From contig NC_134653.1 of assembly GCF_030463565.1 (NCBI RefSeq), forward strand, positions 36,517,150 through 36,581,149: DNA of 64,000 nt. Direction: 5' to 3'. Source of the DNA: Pelecanus crispus (taxonomy: Eukaryota; Chordata; Aves; Pelecaniformes; Pelecanidae). Below the pieces are notes generated by a model. The model saw only the letters and a program-made list of their open reading frames with translations. It did no database searches and was not told the origin of the DNA. Every line of letters begins with the position of its first letter. Position 1 is the stretch's first letter. Both the position numbers and the translations under genes were made by a program. Shown piece by piece: positions 1 to 12,900 of this stretch.

Positions 1-201
1 TCCTATAGCCACAACCAAGTTATTGTGTTCAGCACAGGACTATCCATCTGAAATTCTTCAATCCTATTCTTTGTAATAGAAGAGACCACATAAGAATATA
101 ATCTCTTTCAGCTGAAACTCTCTCAACTGGCATATAACACTTCTAGTACCTACAGGCCAATATTTTAGTGTCCAACTCACAAGCTTCTGGCGCATTTTAA
201 G

Positions 202-223
202 AAAAAAAAAAAAAAAAAAAAAA
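202..223. repeat. A22 homopolymer
   Basis: The longest homopolymer of the window. Similar runs lie at 5638-5657 (A20), 6662-6681 (A20) and 7056-7072 (T17). None is preceded by recognisable processed-gene or SINE sequence, so they look like simple slippage tracts, not retroposon tails. Confidence 0.85.
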
Positions 224-591
224 TCAAACATCGTTCCTTAATACCATGTGGAAAAACGACAGTTTGTTGGTATCACCACATTCTAGGCCTCTAGAAACAG
301 TGCACTTGTGTCTAATTCTGAAATTTTCTAATGCTTCTTGTCAAATTAGGTAGCTCTCCACTTCACCTAGGTGGGAATCATTCCAATTGGCAGCCAAAGA
401 GAAGCTGCACCGACAGAATCCCAGAAGCTGATGATCAGGCGTTGAACTGAATAGCGGGAGCAACATCAGGCACTGGCAGAAAGCACTAGCCATCTTTTCT
501 AAGTGGAGAAAACATTATTCCATGAGTGGTAAACTGACAATATTCCTCATTGCCATATGGGTTTTTTCCTCTACTTGGTCTTCATGGAAAT

Positions 592-616
592 ACAACAAAC
601 AACAACAACAACAAAA
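592..616. repeat. (CAA)n microsatellite
   Basis: A short CAA tract with one CAAA interruption. Confidence 0.8.
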
Positions 617-3600
617 CAGATTTGTAATGAAGTATTAGGACTTGTCCTTTATACGGTGAATTTGGTAAGCGGGAAAAGTAACCTTGGTGTCAAAACAATT
701 CTCCAAAGTTGATGAAAATGACAGATTGTCACCACCATCTCAATTATGTTTGTTCACTGCTTCCAACTGCTGTCAGAAAACCAGTCAAAATTGCTTTTCA
801 GGTCCTATAAGCCTGGGCTTCCACTCTATCAAGATTAAGCCTCTAGCTTGCAAAACTCAGTTGGCTGAAAAGCAATATTTACATAGCTATGTACTATGAA
901 AATGAGGAGGTGATCAGGTTTCTGGAAAATACGTATTTTTTCCAAACTGGGAATGTGTAGTACCTCCAGAAGTTACTTGTAATTACTCAGAATTAAGGTG
1001 AGGATGTGAACTGGTTGAATGAAGGCAGAGTTAGGAACGGAGGAATTTCTGAAAGCTTATCCTACCATGGTAGAGAAAACAGATCCATGAAGCCCCCAAA
1101 AAACCCAAAACAGGTTTGAAACCAAACTTATTCAAAATTAAAAATACCTGGATGCCCAAGTCCCACTCTAGGACCTTCTCTGATGAACATCAACTAGCTA
1201 GCAGTGTCTGGCTCCAAAGACCCAATTAAGACTCTTCTCCAGCTATGTGTGGCTATCCGTTTGACTTCTGTAGTTACGGATAAGTATGGGCAGACACCTT
1301 TCATTGCACATCAGACACCAAAGAAATTCTGTAGCCTTTTTTTTTTTAATCCATGCCTCCTTCTGAAACGATTTATATAGGGGCTTTAAAATTGTGGCAA
1401 ATGCAACAAAGCATAAACCTGCAGATTCTTTATTAGACAATTAACCCTAGTGTGTGGTCATTAAGAGTAATACTGAGTCTGTCCCTAGGTGTACTGATAT
1501 GGTGCTCTAGGCTTTGCTAGTGTTTATTTTGGAAAAAAACAGATCTGGCAAATACCCTTGACATACCTGCTACATCAAACTCAAGTCTCCTGGGACAGAG
1601 GCCAGCGTGAAGGATTGGCTTTCTACTTGACCTTGAAGAAGTCATTTGACCTTTGCATAACCATACTAGAAAACCAGGTTAGCAGAAGAACTTGAACAAG
1701 AAGCAGATGCTGTACCTGAACTGAATTTTCATGAGTTCATGAATTATAGAAACCCCAGCAGCAGAGGTGGTATCAAACTCTGAATTCAATTTCAGTTGAT
1801 GTCTCAGAGTCCTGTTCCAGCATACAGAGATCCAGTGGAAAGCTGAACAACTTTTGTGAGTTTTTTGTTACATTTGAATATCAAATAATTCAGTGATTTG
1901 CTTCACACCTCAGATAAGAAATCTCTAGGTCTGATTCTTCTTTGCCTATCCAGTGGGCAGTGGGTAGTCTCATACGCAAATATCTTTATTATGGCTAGGT
2001 ACCATGTTTCATCTACGCATGGTTAAAGAAAGCACAGGACAATTGAAAACCAGTCTGCCTCTGAAATCATTCTTAGCCTTGCTCAAAGCTTCCCCCAACT
2101 GCTGGATGCTTTAAAAAAACCAGCCAACCTACAAAATATTAAATAAAGGCAGCCACTAAACAGCCTTTTCATGCATTTGGTGGAAGATTTTAAAAAACAT
2201 CCCACCCCCATTATCTTTTAGCAGCTGTTAGTGACTACAGCAGGTGGAAAATGCTTTTTCTGCCTGTAAAGCTTATGCTATGTAATTTTGCTGCCCTAAA
2301 ATGAGAGTGCCCGCACACATGCGGACACAAAATGCAAAGTTCTTAGTTTATACATCTTTCTTCTTGTCTGGCTAACTGATACTGAAAGTGACTGTTTGCT
2401 TTTTTTTTTTTTTAAATCAACACGCAACACATCAGCATTGAGCCCTTTTACTTACGAGCCAGGCAGGTATTAAAGCAGCCCAGGACCCTGTCTGACAGCA
2501 CCATCTTTATTTGGCTCTTCCATCTCAAGCGTTCCTGGTTGGAAAGAAAAGGCAGCCGCGTGTAGCAGATGGCCCGATGTGCTTCAATACACTCACGTCG
2601 CATGCAATGCTGTGCATCGGCAGAAGCCTGCAGTTCCAACCTCAGACCTCGCAAACCCAGCACTGTCTCCTAAATAATTTATTTCTCAGATCAGGCTTAA
2701 TAATAATGTGGGGAAGAATTTGATTTCGTGATGAAGAGTGACTCAACAGAGCTAACAGTATGCCTACAAGCTTTGCCGGGGCTGTTCAGCAGAGAGGTGA
2801 ACACTCCGCTGCTCTGTTAATGGTTACGGGTAGCTAGTAATCAGGCACTAACCAGCTGTCATGAATAAAATCTCTGCAATCTACCCACTTCTAGACATGT
2901 AGCAAAGTAGTCTCTGCTACAGACAAAAATACTACCTTCTGGACCATGTGATAGGAGCAGAAGATGTTGTGGTTTACTTTGGTTTTGTTTTGCTGAGAAA
3001 TTGGCATTCTTGTTGTGTGGATCAACCCTAATGAAACACCTGCTAGGTTTTAATTAAAATAAAATGGAATGCAGTTGCATGAACAGGTGGAAGGAGAAGA
3101 TGATATACCATACAGCTCAAATCCTTCCATGTGTTCAGAGACTTTGCAAAGTCCCAGCTATCACATCTATAAAACAGCGATGGAGTGTGTCAAGAACATT
3201 TTGATTGTGCACACGAGTCTGGTTAAAAAGGCATCTACTTAGTCAGGGAACAGCAGAAAGATAATACGCAAGCACCCTTACATTACATCCAGGTAATGAC
3301 TGTGTAACGGTTTCTCGCTTCTGATGTACTACATGGCGATTTTTTCCAGTTGTGAGAAGCTGGACTATTCAAATCATTCACAATAAAACGTTAGACATCA
3401 AAACAACAGCCAGACATCAAAATACATGAAGCATATAACGAGCATGATTGTAAAAAAAAATATTTCTACTTACAATTCCTATCCTGTCCTGAGCTTTCTC
3501 CCCATCCTTTGTTGCAAAGAGCCATCCCCAAGAGGCATGAACCAGCCAACTGCCAGAGCAGGGCACGAGTAGCCACTTCATTTCATATTTTGTTTAGGCA

Positions 3601-6600
3601 TAGAAGAAAGGTGGTGCTCTTCAACATACCTGTGCCTCTTGAACTTGGCACAAGGTTAATTGCCATCTGTATGTGGCAAGAAGACGGAAGGAAATGAGGA
3701 GTCGGAGCCATGCTCCAAACAATCCCGGCCCTGGCATAAGAGAGAAAGTAGGTAGTTGTGAAACGTGCACGGTGAGCAGCTAGCGTAAGAGTCAGTTCTA
3801 GCGCTACTGTTTATGGACGATTTAAGTTTTGAATGACATAAGTGAACTTAGTGGGCTAGAAAATCTGGCCCTTTGCCAATAAATGCTTACTACTGAGTGC
3901 TTTAAATTAGATCTGTCCTTTAAGCATTGGCTTTTTATGCATTTACTCTCATGCACTTACTGTAAGTGTTGATCCATTATTACTTTGGCGGGTACTTTCT
4001 AAAACTAGTTCTAGAACAACAACAAAAAAATCCCATATAAAATCTGAAATACCCCCCCCATTTCCCTGAGGAGAAACTCATGTCATGAACTTTTTCTGTT
4101 GCAAATAAACTACTGCAGAAGCCCTTAGTGTGCATCGTGTTCATCAGTAGATAGAAGCTATTTAGTGCGTGGGTTATTTATCTTTAATAAACTTCTCAGT
4201 CTATCAGGTTGAAGCAGTTCAATGTTATCAAATACGCAAGAGAGGCTTTCTGTACATAAACATCCACTATTTTCTGAGATACAATGCATACAGCCTTTCT
4301 GATTTTTGCTTTCAAGATAATAAAAGTCCTCTAAGAACTAATGATTTGTAAAATTTCGGTTCGATATCAAAGAAGAAGGGAAAGCACATAGCATGCCGCA
4401 TTCAAATGAGCTCTTCATTTCAGATAACTCCGAGGACTGCAGTTGTGTACAGTAAAAGGTAACAGACGGAGCTGGAAGTTTGACCTGCTAGTTCTGTTTG
4501 CTGTATAATTTGTACAGTGGGTTGATTCCCGGTTATCTCCTGCAAACCAAGGAATTTTCTGACATGCTCAACCGTCATCACAAGCAGTCTATGCTTTGAT
4601 TTACAAAATGAAACAGCAATGGTGTTAGAAAAGAGAACTCTGTAGAAGAATACATAGAACTCGGGGAAAGTTTTGCTTTCCAAAGGATGCAGTCCAGGGC
4701 ACTGCTCCCAGGCAATGGGTCGTGAAGCCTAATGAGGCAACAAGCCCAACAGAAACTGGTCATTGAAGCAATTTCAGAACTGTAAAAATGGTTTGGAGAC
4801 AGCAGAGTGTTAGGAAGGAAGGATGACCTTGGTATGAGTCAGATCCTTACCCAACCCAAACACAGGCTGTCCTGTCTGAGGACAAGGAAGTCACTGGACC
4901 TAATTACTTAGAGCAGACAATTCAGCATGTTTAAAAACATGTCTGCATTATTTCAGTCTATGAGATAATCCAGAAACAAAGGACTTCAGAAGGTGGGCTG
5001 GTTCTGATCTCCCATATTGAGACCTATTTCCATAACTCTTCTTATAACAACAAGTACTTTCTAACACAACTAATGTTTCATCTTTTTGCCCAGGAGCCTG
5101 ATAATCTGTATTGCACCAAACCAGATTTCTATGTAACTGAAGAAGGATTTGGCATTTAAATAACAGTGAAAACTTAGGACAAGTCATGTCATCAGTGCCT
5201 CGGATACAAGGGCAGTGCGTTTGCACGGGTTGCATCTCTGCAGGCACTGGAGTGGATTACACGGATAGCTAATCCAGTTCCTCCTGCTCTCAGTATAAGA
5301 ATAAACTCATCTGGAAGACCACTGAGTGTGTTTTTCTTCTGAGGTCCATAGATAAAACCATCCTCGCATCACAAGTTCATATATTTATATTTTATGTATT
5401 TATATTATTTATAACATCTGCAAGCAGATGCCTCTGGCTTCTTTAGCCACGTGAACTCTGCCAAGTAACTTTTCAAGTACCTTCTGAAAGAGATGAATTT
5501 ATTTGCTTGTACATTTGTTACAAACAGCAGGGAACAGCGCAGATTCCTTTAACAGATCCTTTAGCATCAACAAGAGTAGACTACAATAAAAATGCTGTAT
5601 TTTCACATCTCGCTGAAACAAGCCAAACTCTTCCAGTAAAAAAAAAAAAAAAAAAAAGTAAAGTTTAAGGAAACACTTGCTCATGCACAGTTGGATGTGA
5701 CCTCAGGGCAATTAGTCATGTGGTCTGCACCAAAAAAAGCAGCAACATTTAAACATAAGAAATGGGGTACACATTTCTCTTGGCTAGTGCTGGTAGGCTA
5801 GGCACTCCAATACCTCATTTTCATCACTCTTTCCTGGTCCTGAGAAGCAGAAAACTAACTCTTTTTTTTCCCTTAGGAATGAAAAGGTATCCTGTGGAAC
5901 AAGACAGCAGCATGAATAGGTGCAGCGCCATTCCTCAATGTGGTTGCAAGCTGTTGTTTTCCTAATGCTACAGTTTCTACATCTGCACATTAGAACTCCA
6001 GCCAGTTACATTAAAAAAAAAAAAACCCCTAAGTTCTATTTAATTTTTTTTTTTAATAAGCTTCTGCATGTACATTGCTTCATTCTGTGATTTGGTCTCC
6101 TGAGTACCTTAAGTTTAAGGTCTTACTAGGTTAAAAAAGAAAAAAGCATGTATAACTTACTGGTTCTTTAGTGTTGGAAAAAAAAGCCAACCCACTTTTG
6201 GACTCCATTTGAATACACAGCGTTTCTTTGTGGGCAGGTTCTGGGATTTGTGGGAAGCTGCAAATGTTTCACAGGTCAGAGATTAAGTTTACCTAGTAAG
6301 ACTGACGTAGTTTAGGATACTTTGCCAGTGAAGATTTTATTCCCTTCTCTCAACTGCTTTAATAATGGCAGTGAAATGAGCCCCCAATGTGCCTCGTCAC
6401 TGACCTATCAGGCAAGTTTAATAAGCTTTCCTTTTAAATATTATATTGCACAGGGCCTTGAAACATCTTCTCCTATTTATAACCTGTCTCAGTCTGGGCT
6501 AACCCTTTCATACTTTGTCCGTGTTGCTCTTCCAGTCCCATTCTTCTCATCCTAGAGACAGAAACTTGGAAGCTGGAACTCAGGAGTGCAGGTACCTCCC

Positions 6601-9600
6601 ACGTTCCCCGGTGAGCATAGCATGAGCTTTACTTACACCATTGCTTCCCAACTGCATGGGGAAAAAAAAAAAAAAAAAAAATCTCTTCAACACTTGCAAT
6701 TCCCAAACCTAACACTTCATTCTACTAAATCAGAACAGATTGCCCTACTTTTTACATCCTAGTAATTGTCCATTAATAAATCCTACTCCTGCTCAGCCTT
6801 ATCCTTCAGTTATCCAGGAGCATCGCTGGCACCAGCAAGATTCAATTCAAAATTGTTCCCCGGAGGGCAATAAGTAGTAAGCAAGCTTTTGCCCTTGGCA
6901 GGCATCAGTGATAATAGCAAGTGGTAAGGTGCTGACCTACATCCATCTCGCAAACACATAAGCTAAAGAAAGTCTTGAATATCAGCACTTTGATCCACCT
7001 TTCAGGCCCAGTCTTCACATGTATCAAAGTATCATGTATTTGGAATTAGGGTTTCTTTTTTTTTTTTTTTTTATCCCCAGCACCATTAGGTTTAGTAAAA
7101 AAACCCAACAGTTTCTGGACTAACCAGTCACTGACCCTACTTGGCTGTAGAGAAGAGCAAGGGCAAAGGAAGATCACACATCTGAGGAGCAACGTTACAA
7201 ATCTGGACTGGGAATGAAGGGAGGTGTGAAAGGTGAAAGGGGGCTGGTGCTGGAGACGTACACACATGCCTCCTCCAGCAGTGTCTGAGTGCATTTTAGA
7301 GGGCAGGGGAACGCTGTTCCCTGGATGGTGGCTGCTGTTCCAGAGCAGAGGGAATTAGGATGGTCATGGTTTTCCACAGAGGTTTTTCTATAGCTGCCTT
7401 CATGGTGGTACAGAGGCATGCTGCCTGTTAAACTGTAGCCTTACTCTCTGCTTATCTAACTCTCCTCACGCTTATCAGTCAAAAGTGCTGAAGGTCCAGT
7501 GGCCTTGAGTATGAGCCACTTGGGCGTTAATTGGGTTTTGTCCTCTGTGTACCGTCAAACACAAGAGGGGTCATGCTTTGGGGCCTACATTTCCACTTTT
7601 GCTTAAACTAAACCATTCTTTGTCCCGTGGAAGTTACAACCAAAACAGAAAAGCGGCTTCACATTAAGCCACAGCTTGAAGTCGTTCACAAGTCCTCTCG
7701 TGGTGCTCACCGTCACCTACGCTTCAGAAGCATCAAGTCACTGTAAAGATGGAGAACGCAAGCCCTGCCTACGAGACCGATGCTCAGGGAAAGACAGCAC
7801 TTCGTTTGACATAGCCCAGTGCCTCCGCGCCTCTCTAACCTATAGCATGTAGGGAGCAAAAGATACAGGAGTGGCAGACTCTTCGCAACTCCTTGCCCCC
7901 ACTCTGAACACAAGTACCCTGCTCTCCAAAGGATGAGCTTTTCCTTTTTTAAAATGATTGTTTAGCAGCTATTTCAAAGTTTGCTCTAACTCTCTTTCCT
8001 TGTCCTCCTTTGGGCAACGGACCCCCTTCTCTTCATTTGGTTTCAGCAGCTTTCAAAAGAAAACCCTGAAATGGCTACCAAGACCCGCACATTTGTGCTG
8101 GCTTCTTCAAATCTATTTAGACAACCCGATTCCAGGTTACATGAGGACGAATCAATCTTAGTTAAAAGACAACTTCATTTTGGACTGTATTTATCTAAAA
8201 GACTCGGAATAATCCGGATTTAAAACAAAACATTTTTCCCTGAGGCAGTAAATAACTCATATGAAAACAGCAAAATACTGCACGTTCACAAATTCAAAGT
8301 CTCTATCCCATTCTCGGTGCCTCACTAGAAATTTTATCTAAATTGTTGAGAGTTTAGTAAAGAAGGTACAAATCGAGGTCCGATTGGGAAAGTTGAGCTC
8401 CTTTTTCAAAGCTGAGAGGTGATAATAAAGAGATAATATTTGCTTCAGGAAAAGCTTTGAAGCAAGTGTCGCCCATTTGATCAGCATGCTGTCTACTTTG
8501 TCTGCCTCTTCTCCTTTAAGAGGGTAATAGAAATAATTTCTTTAGAGACTGCACACAATGATAAGTGCAACAGAGTTGTAGACCTCTAGCAAATGCACTT
8601 ATCAGCCACTGTCAAGGAGCATGGAAATGAATGAACTCCTGACTTCATCAGCAGATTGGGAACAATTCTAACACCGTGGCTCTGCAAGCATTCAACATCC
8701 ATGGAAAAAGGAAGGGTTACAGCAACAGGTATTTATATTTCCTTTCCTAAAGTCTCAACAGGGAATGCACCTTTGGCTTTTATCTGCTTTTCAGCATCTC
8801 ACAGAGAGAATTTTTGAAAAAAATAATTGAAAACCCAACTTCTTGAGCAATTCATGTGTCCACCTGACTGGTGCTGAATTATCGTTTTCTATTTCAGATA
8901 ATGATATTCAAGGGAAAATGACAGATATAACCTATGAAGAGGAATTTATCAAAGGTTCCTAAGAATAGGACCACATTTGCTATAGAAATGCCTTATCCCA
9001 GGATGAAACAAGCGGGCAGAACTATCTCAAACTGAACTTGACAGGTATTGCCACCAGTGGAGCTGAGCGTATGGCTGCAGGCTCCCATGAGCTAGCACTG
9101 CACTAGCTTTTCTGAGGCATGCAGTGCAGCAACATTTAGATTAGATTCTTAATTTAATTCACTCTGCCTCCAAACAGATTTTGCAGCTCTTCCACACTTA
9201 GGTGAATGCATCCAGCAAAAGCAGCTTGCTCCTGGCTGTTGGCAAGAGGTTTGCTCTTCTTGGGCAATACTCTTCTTCTCTGGACCACTGCTGCTTTTTG
9301 TTCACAATTGCTCAGCCCAGTTTCTGTGGCACCAGTCAATTGTATTGCCTATTCCTCCAAAAGACCGTGTTAAGATGATTGTGTGCATCCAGTGGCATTA
9401 CAGACAAGCTGACTGTAATTATCCGGCTAATTTAATTTTTCCAGGCATTTTCTATTATTTTACTCCAGAGCATTTATAATCATTCTGTCTCATATTTGTA
9501 TCCAGAGAAGAGATAAAGAACCCATGAAAAATTAAAGTGTCTGATGCTCCCACAGATGATCTTAAATTGTGAAGCTTTCCCAGAGAAACTACAGTGTTTG

Positions 9601-9863
9601 CTATGGCACTGAAGACATTTTCTCTAGAAGATATTACACTACATTCATTTAAACTAAAGGTCATGCTGAACTAAAGAAGAAAAACGAGTAAAGATGATCA
9701 GTGGGAAGGTGCCACAGAGACCAGTATTCTGTCCACCACACAAAGGACTCTTCTGCTGGAGACTGCTGTATTTATGTGCTGCTTTTCTCACCAGTGAACG
9801 TTACCACTCCTAAGCAGAGCAGCTTAGCGGCAAGCTCCAGGCATCAATATCCATTTAATTGTT

Positions 9864-9905
9864 GGAAGAGGGAAGGAGAGAGAAGAAAGAAAAAAAAAAA
9901 AGAAA
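9864..9905. repeat. 42-base pure purine tract
   Basis: An unbroken run of G and A on the plus strand (GGAAGAGGGAAGGAGAGAGA, then GAAGAAAG and an A run). It is long enough to allow triplex formation in principle. Confidence 0.8.
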
Positions 9906-12900
9906 TAGAAAATGGAAGTAGGAAGAGAGATTGTTTTTTCAAAAGTCAACAAGGTACAACAGGGTGATCAAACCACACAAACACAGCCCTGCTGCTGTCA
10001 GCCCCACAGCTGCTCCTTTTGCTGCCTCATGCTCTCAATCATTCCCTTCACATATTCTCCAAAAGATGTAACTCTGCTTACCATTTGTGTTTGCTTTTCA
10101 AGCCCTATTTGCCTTAAACGAGTCTTGGCAAGATGATCTTGGGATCAAAGAATAATTAGGATGGGACACAAAATAGGTTTATGATTTATTAACCACTGAT
10201 TGTGCCTCCTCAGCTTCACTGCTAACGTGTCACTGGTCCAAGGATTTGGTTTTTATTCTGTGGTGTCAATCGGGACACTCCTGAAGGGCTCTGAAGAAGA
10301 GCGATGTTTTGCATTTCAAAGCGTTAAAGGAGAACAAGTAGAAATGATAGACACGGCTGCTAGACACAGCCATTCATTAGCAAACTGTTCTGGTAGGAGT
10401 CCTCTCCGTGCATTTTATCCCATGGAAATGCTTGCAATGCTGTGGTCTTCCCTGCGCCCCAATGAAACTAGAAAACCCAGCAGGCAGAAGCCATAGCCAC
10501 ACACCTCAAGCTGCAAAACCAAACCTCCCTCCATGTAAATTCAGTCCTAGCCAGTAAACTCAGCCCCATTTTAGGTGCTAACACATGACTAAGTGCTTAA
10601 CCTGAAGTTGCCTGCATTTTAAAGGTTCTCACTGCCTCTCTTTGTATAAAATAAAGCTGTCAGTCTTTTACCTCTCAGTTAATTGAAATGGGGTAGGCTG
10701 TGCAGAAAGTGTTCTGCTGAGGCTTTAACCACTGCAGGGAGCTGTGCAAGTCTGGGAAATAACGTTTTATTGGTCAGTGCTAGTTGATCGACACAGACCA
10801 TGCTGAGCCCAGTATTTCCACAGCTGCTTGCAATATTACTGTAATGCAGCAGCCTTGTCATAGCCATGGTACTGCTTTCAGCACTGGCTCACGTACTGCG
10901 ACACAGGACTTATTCTACTGAAAAATAAAAACTCTCTGCCAAGACAACGTGCCATTGCATTTTCCCTTTGTGAAGCTACAGAGCTTTGGAATTTTTTTTT
11001 TTTAAACTATCAGAAGAACATGGTGCATCAAGAGACAAGAATTCCTGCATGCAGTGGCTCTGAAGGGAAACAATGCTGCTTTACAGATGTGGTTGCCTAA
11101 ATATTTCCCAGATTAACTCTTATTCATCTTCGCTAGCCAGTTCTCCACAACTGAGTTACACCTGCTCCTGAAGTATGATGTTTCAGAAGGGCTGCTTTAT
11201 TACAGGGGCCTGATTAGGGCTTACTGAAATGAATGGAAAAGTTTCCACTGACAGCTTCTTTTTGCTGGGTCAGCTTCAAGTGTTTTAGCAGCAAACCTGC
11301 CCATTTATGGAGCCTACTGTCTAATTTTGGAAGACTGCATTTGAGACAAGCAATAATCAGCCAACCTCAATATTTCACAATGTCCAGTGAGTAAAGCTTG
11401 CAGTTAATGCCTTTACAAAAAGCCCTTAGTGCCATTTAGTTCTTACAATGGGAAAATCTGTTCTTTCCTGGCAATGAAAAACAGAAGAGAAGACGATCCT
11501 ACAAACCTATAATCAAAAATACAAAATACATCCTTGGAGGAGAGTTGCAAAGGAGACAGTTTTTCAGGCAATGAATATAAGCACCAGTTCAGAACACACG
11601 TAGCTACAGAAAATCAATGCAAGGGCTGAACACTTCTCTTGACACTCTTCCTTTTCTGAATGGCTCTCATAAATTAGATTCTTAGCTTCTTGGAGTACTT
11701 TGCTTCACAAAAGATTTAGAAGCATCTGGATCCAACATTCCAGAAGATAATGTACTCCTCATCCCAAGAAGAGGTATATAGAAAGCAAATTAAAAAATGC
11801 AAGATCATATCAAATGAAGGAGAGTCAGTCTCAAACATTAATGCTTCATGTCATAAAGGTACAAAATGATAAAAACACTCCCAATAGGCAATTGAAAAAT
11901 CAGCAACTTGGCAAGCAATCAAGAAAACCGCAGCCCTGGTTTATAGATTTGCTTCAGCTGGCTCAGCAGAGGAATGAGGCTCCTATCCCGTGGAGTATGT
12001 AAATGCATGCATAAATCCCATGGTTTCTAGCTGGATGCAGCCCTTGCTTACATGTTTTGTGACACAAGGGTGCCAGGGAGGTGAACAAGACTCTTTGGGT
12101 AGGGGTTCCAACTTGATAGATCATTAATCTGGATTAGACAAAAAGCTCAATGTTTAGAGCAAATTCATTAGTTGGTAGCCCTGGAAATGTCACATTATCA
12201 GTTTTACTTGTACCAAGTTCTGTTCCTCTGCTAACAAATCCTAGGTCACAGAGCTGTGTGAGCTGATGTAGGAACTTTCCTTCTCAGGTCATGAATTAAT
12301 GAAGGAATCATACTGTTTCTGGGAAAGTGATGCTGCTGCACCGCCACTTTATTTGACAACTGATGGGGACAAGTTCACCCACAGAAGGCACAGGTACCAG
12401 TCCTCCCACAATTCTACATGGGCGGAGAGTGACAAAATTCCAATAGAAATTTGTCAGCTTCCCTGAAAAATGGCACAATGGAAAAAGAGTTTCATTCCAG
12501 AAGGCGTTATTTTGTCCAATTACTAGTAGAACATAGGCACAGGATTTTATTGTTACCCCTTTAGTAGCCAAATGACTTGTGTTCACTTAAAATTAAACAA
12601 AAACTGTCCAGATAGGCTGCAGTCTCAAAGGCTTGAAGAGAAAGGAAGAAGTCACCTAACAACTTGTTCTAATTGGTAATTATGCTCATCTTTTAAAAAT
12701 AAAAGTGTATAAACCCCATTTTAAATTTATTTGGATTTCTTCTTCAGCTCTTGGCCCTTTCAAGTTTCACTTGAACTGTGGGAAATTCATCCAAAAGCTA
12801 GGAAAAGTTGTAAGTTTTTGGTATCCACTCTTGGGAGATCATAATAGTGGGACACTCCTGGGAAGTGAAAGTGGTCTTGTTCATTTTTTGTAATCAGCAG

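Noticed and set aside
5638..5657. A20 run as a possible retroposon tail
   Set aside because: No gene-derived or SINE-like sequence precedes it and no flanking duplication was found; CR1 elements of birds do not end in poly(A).
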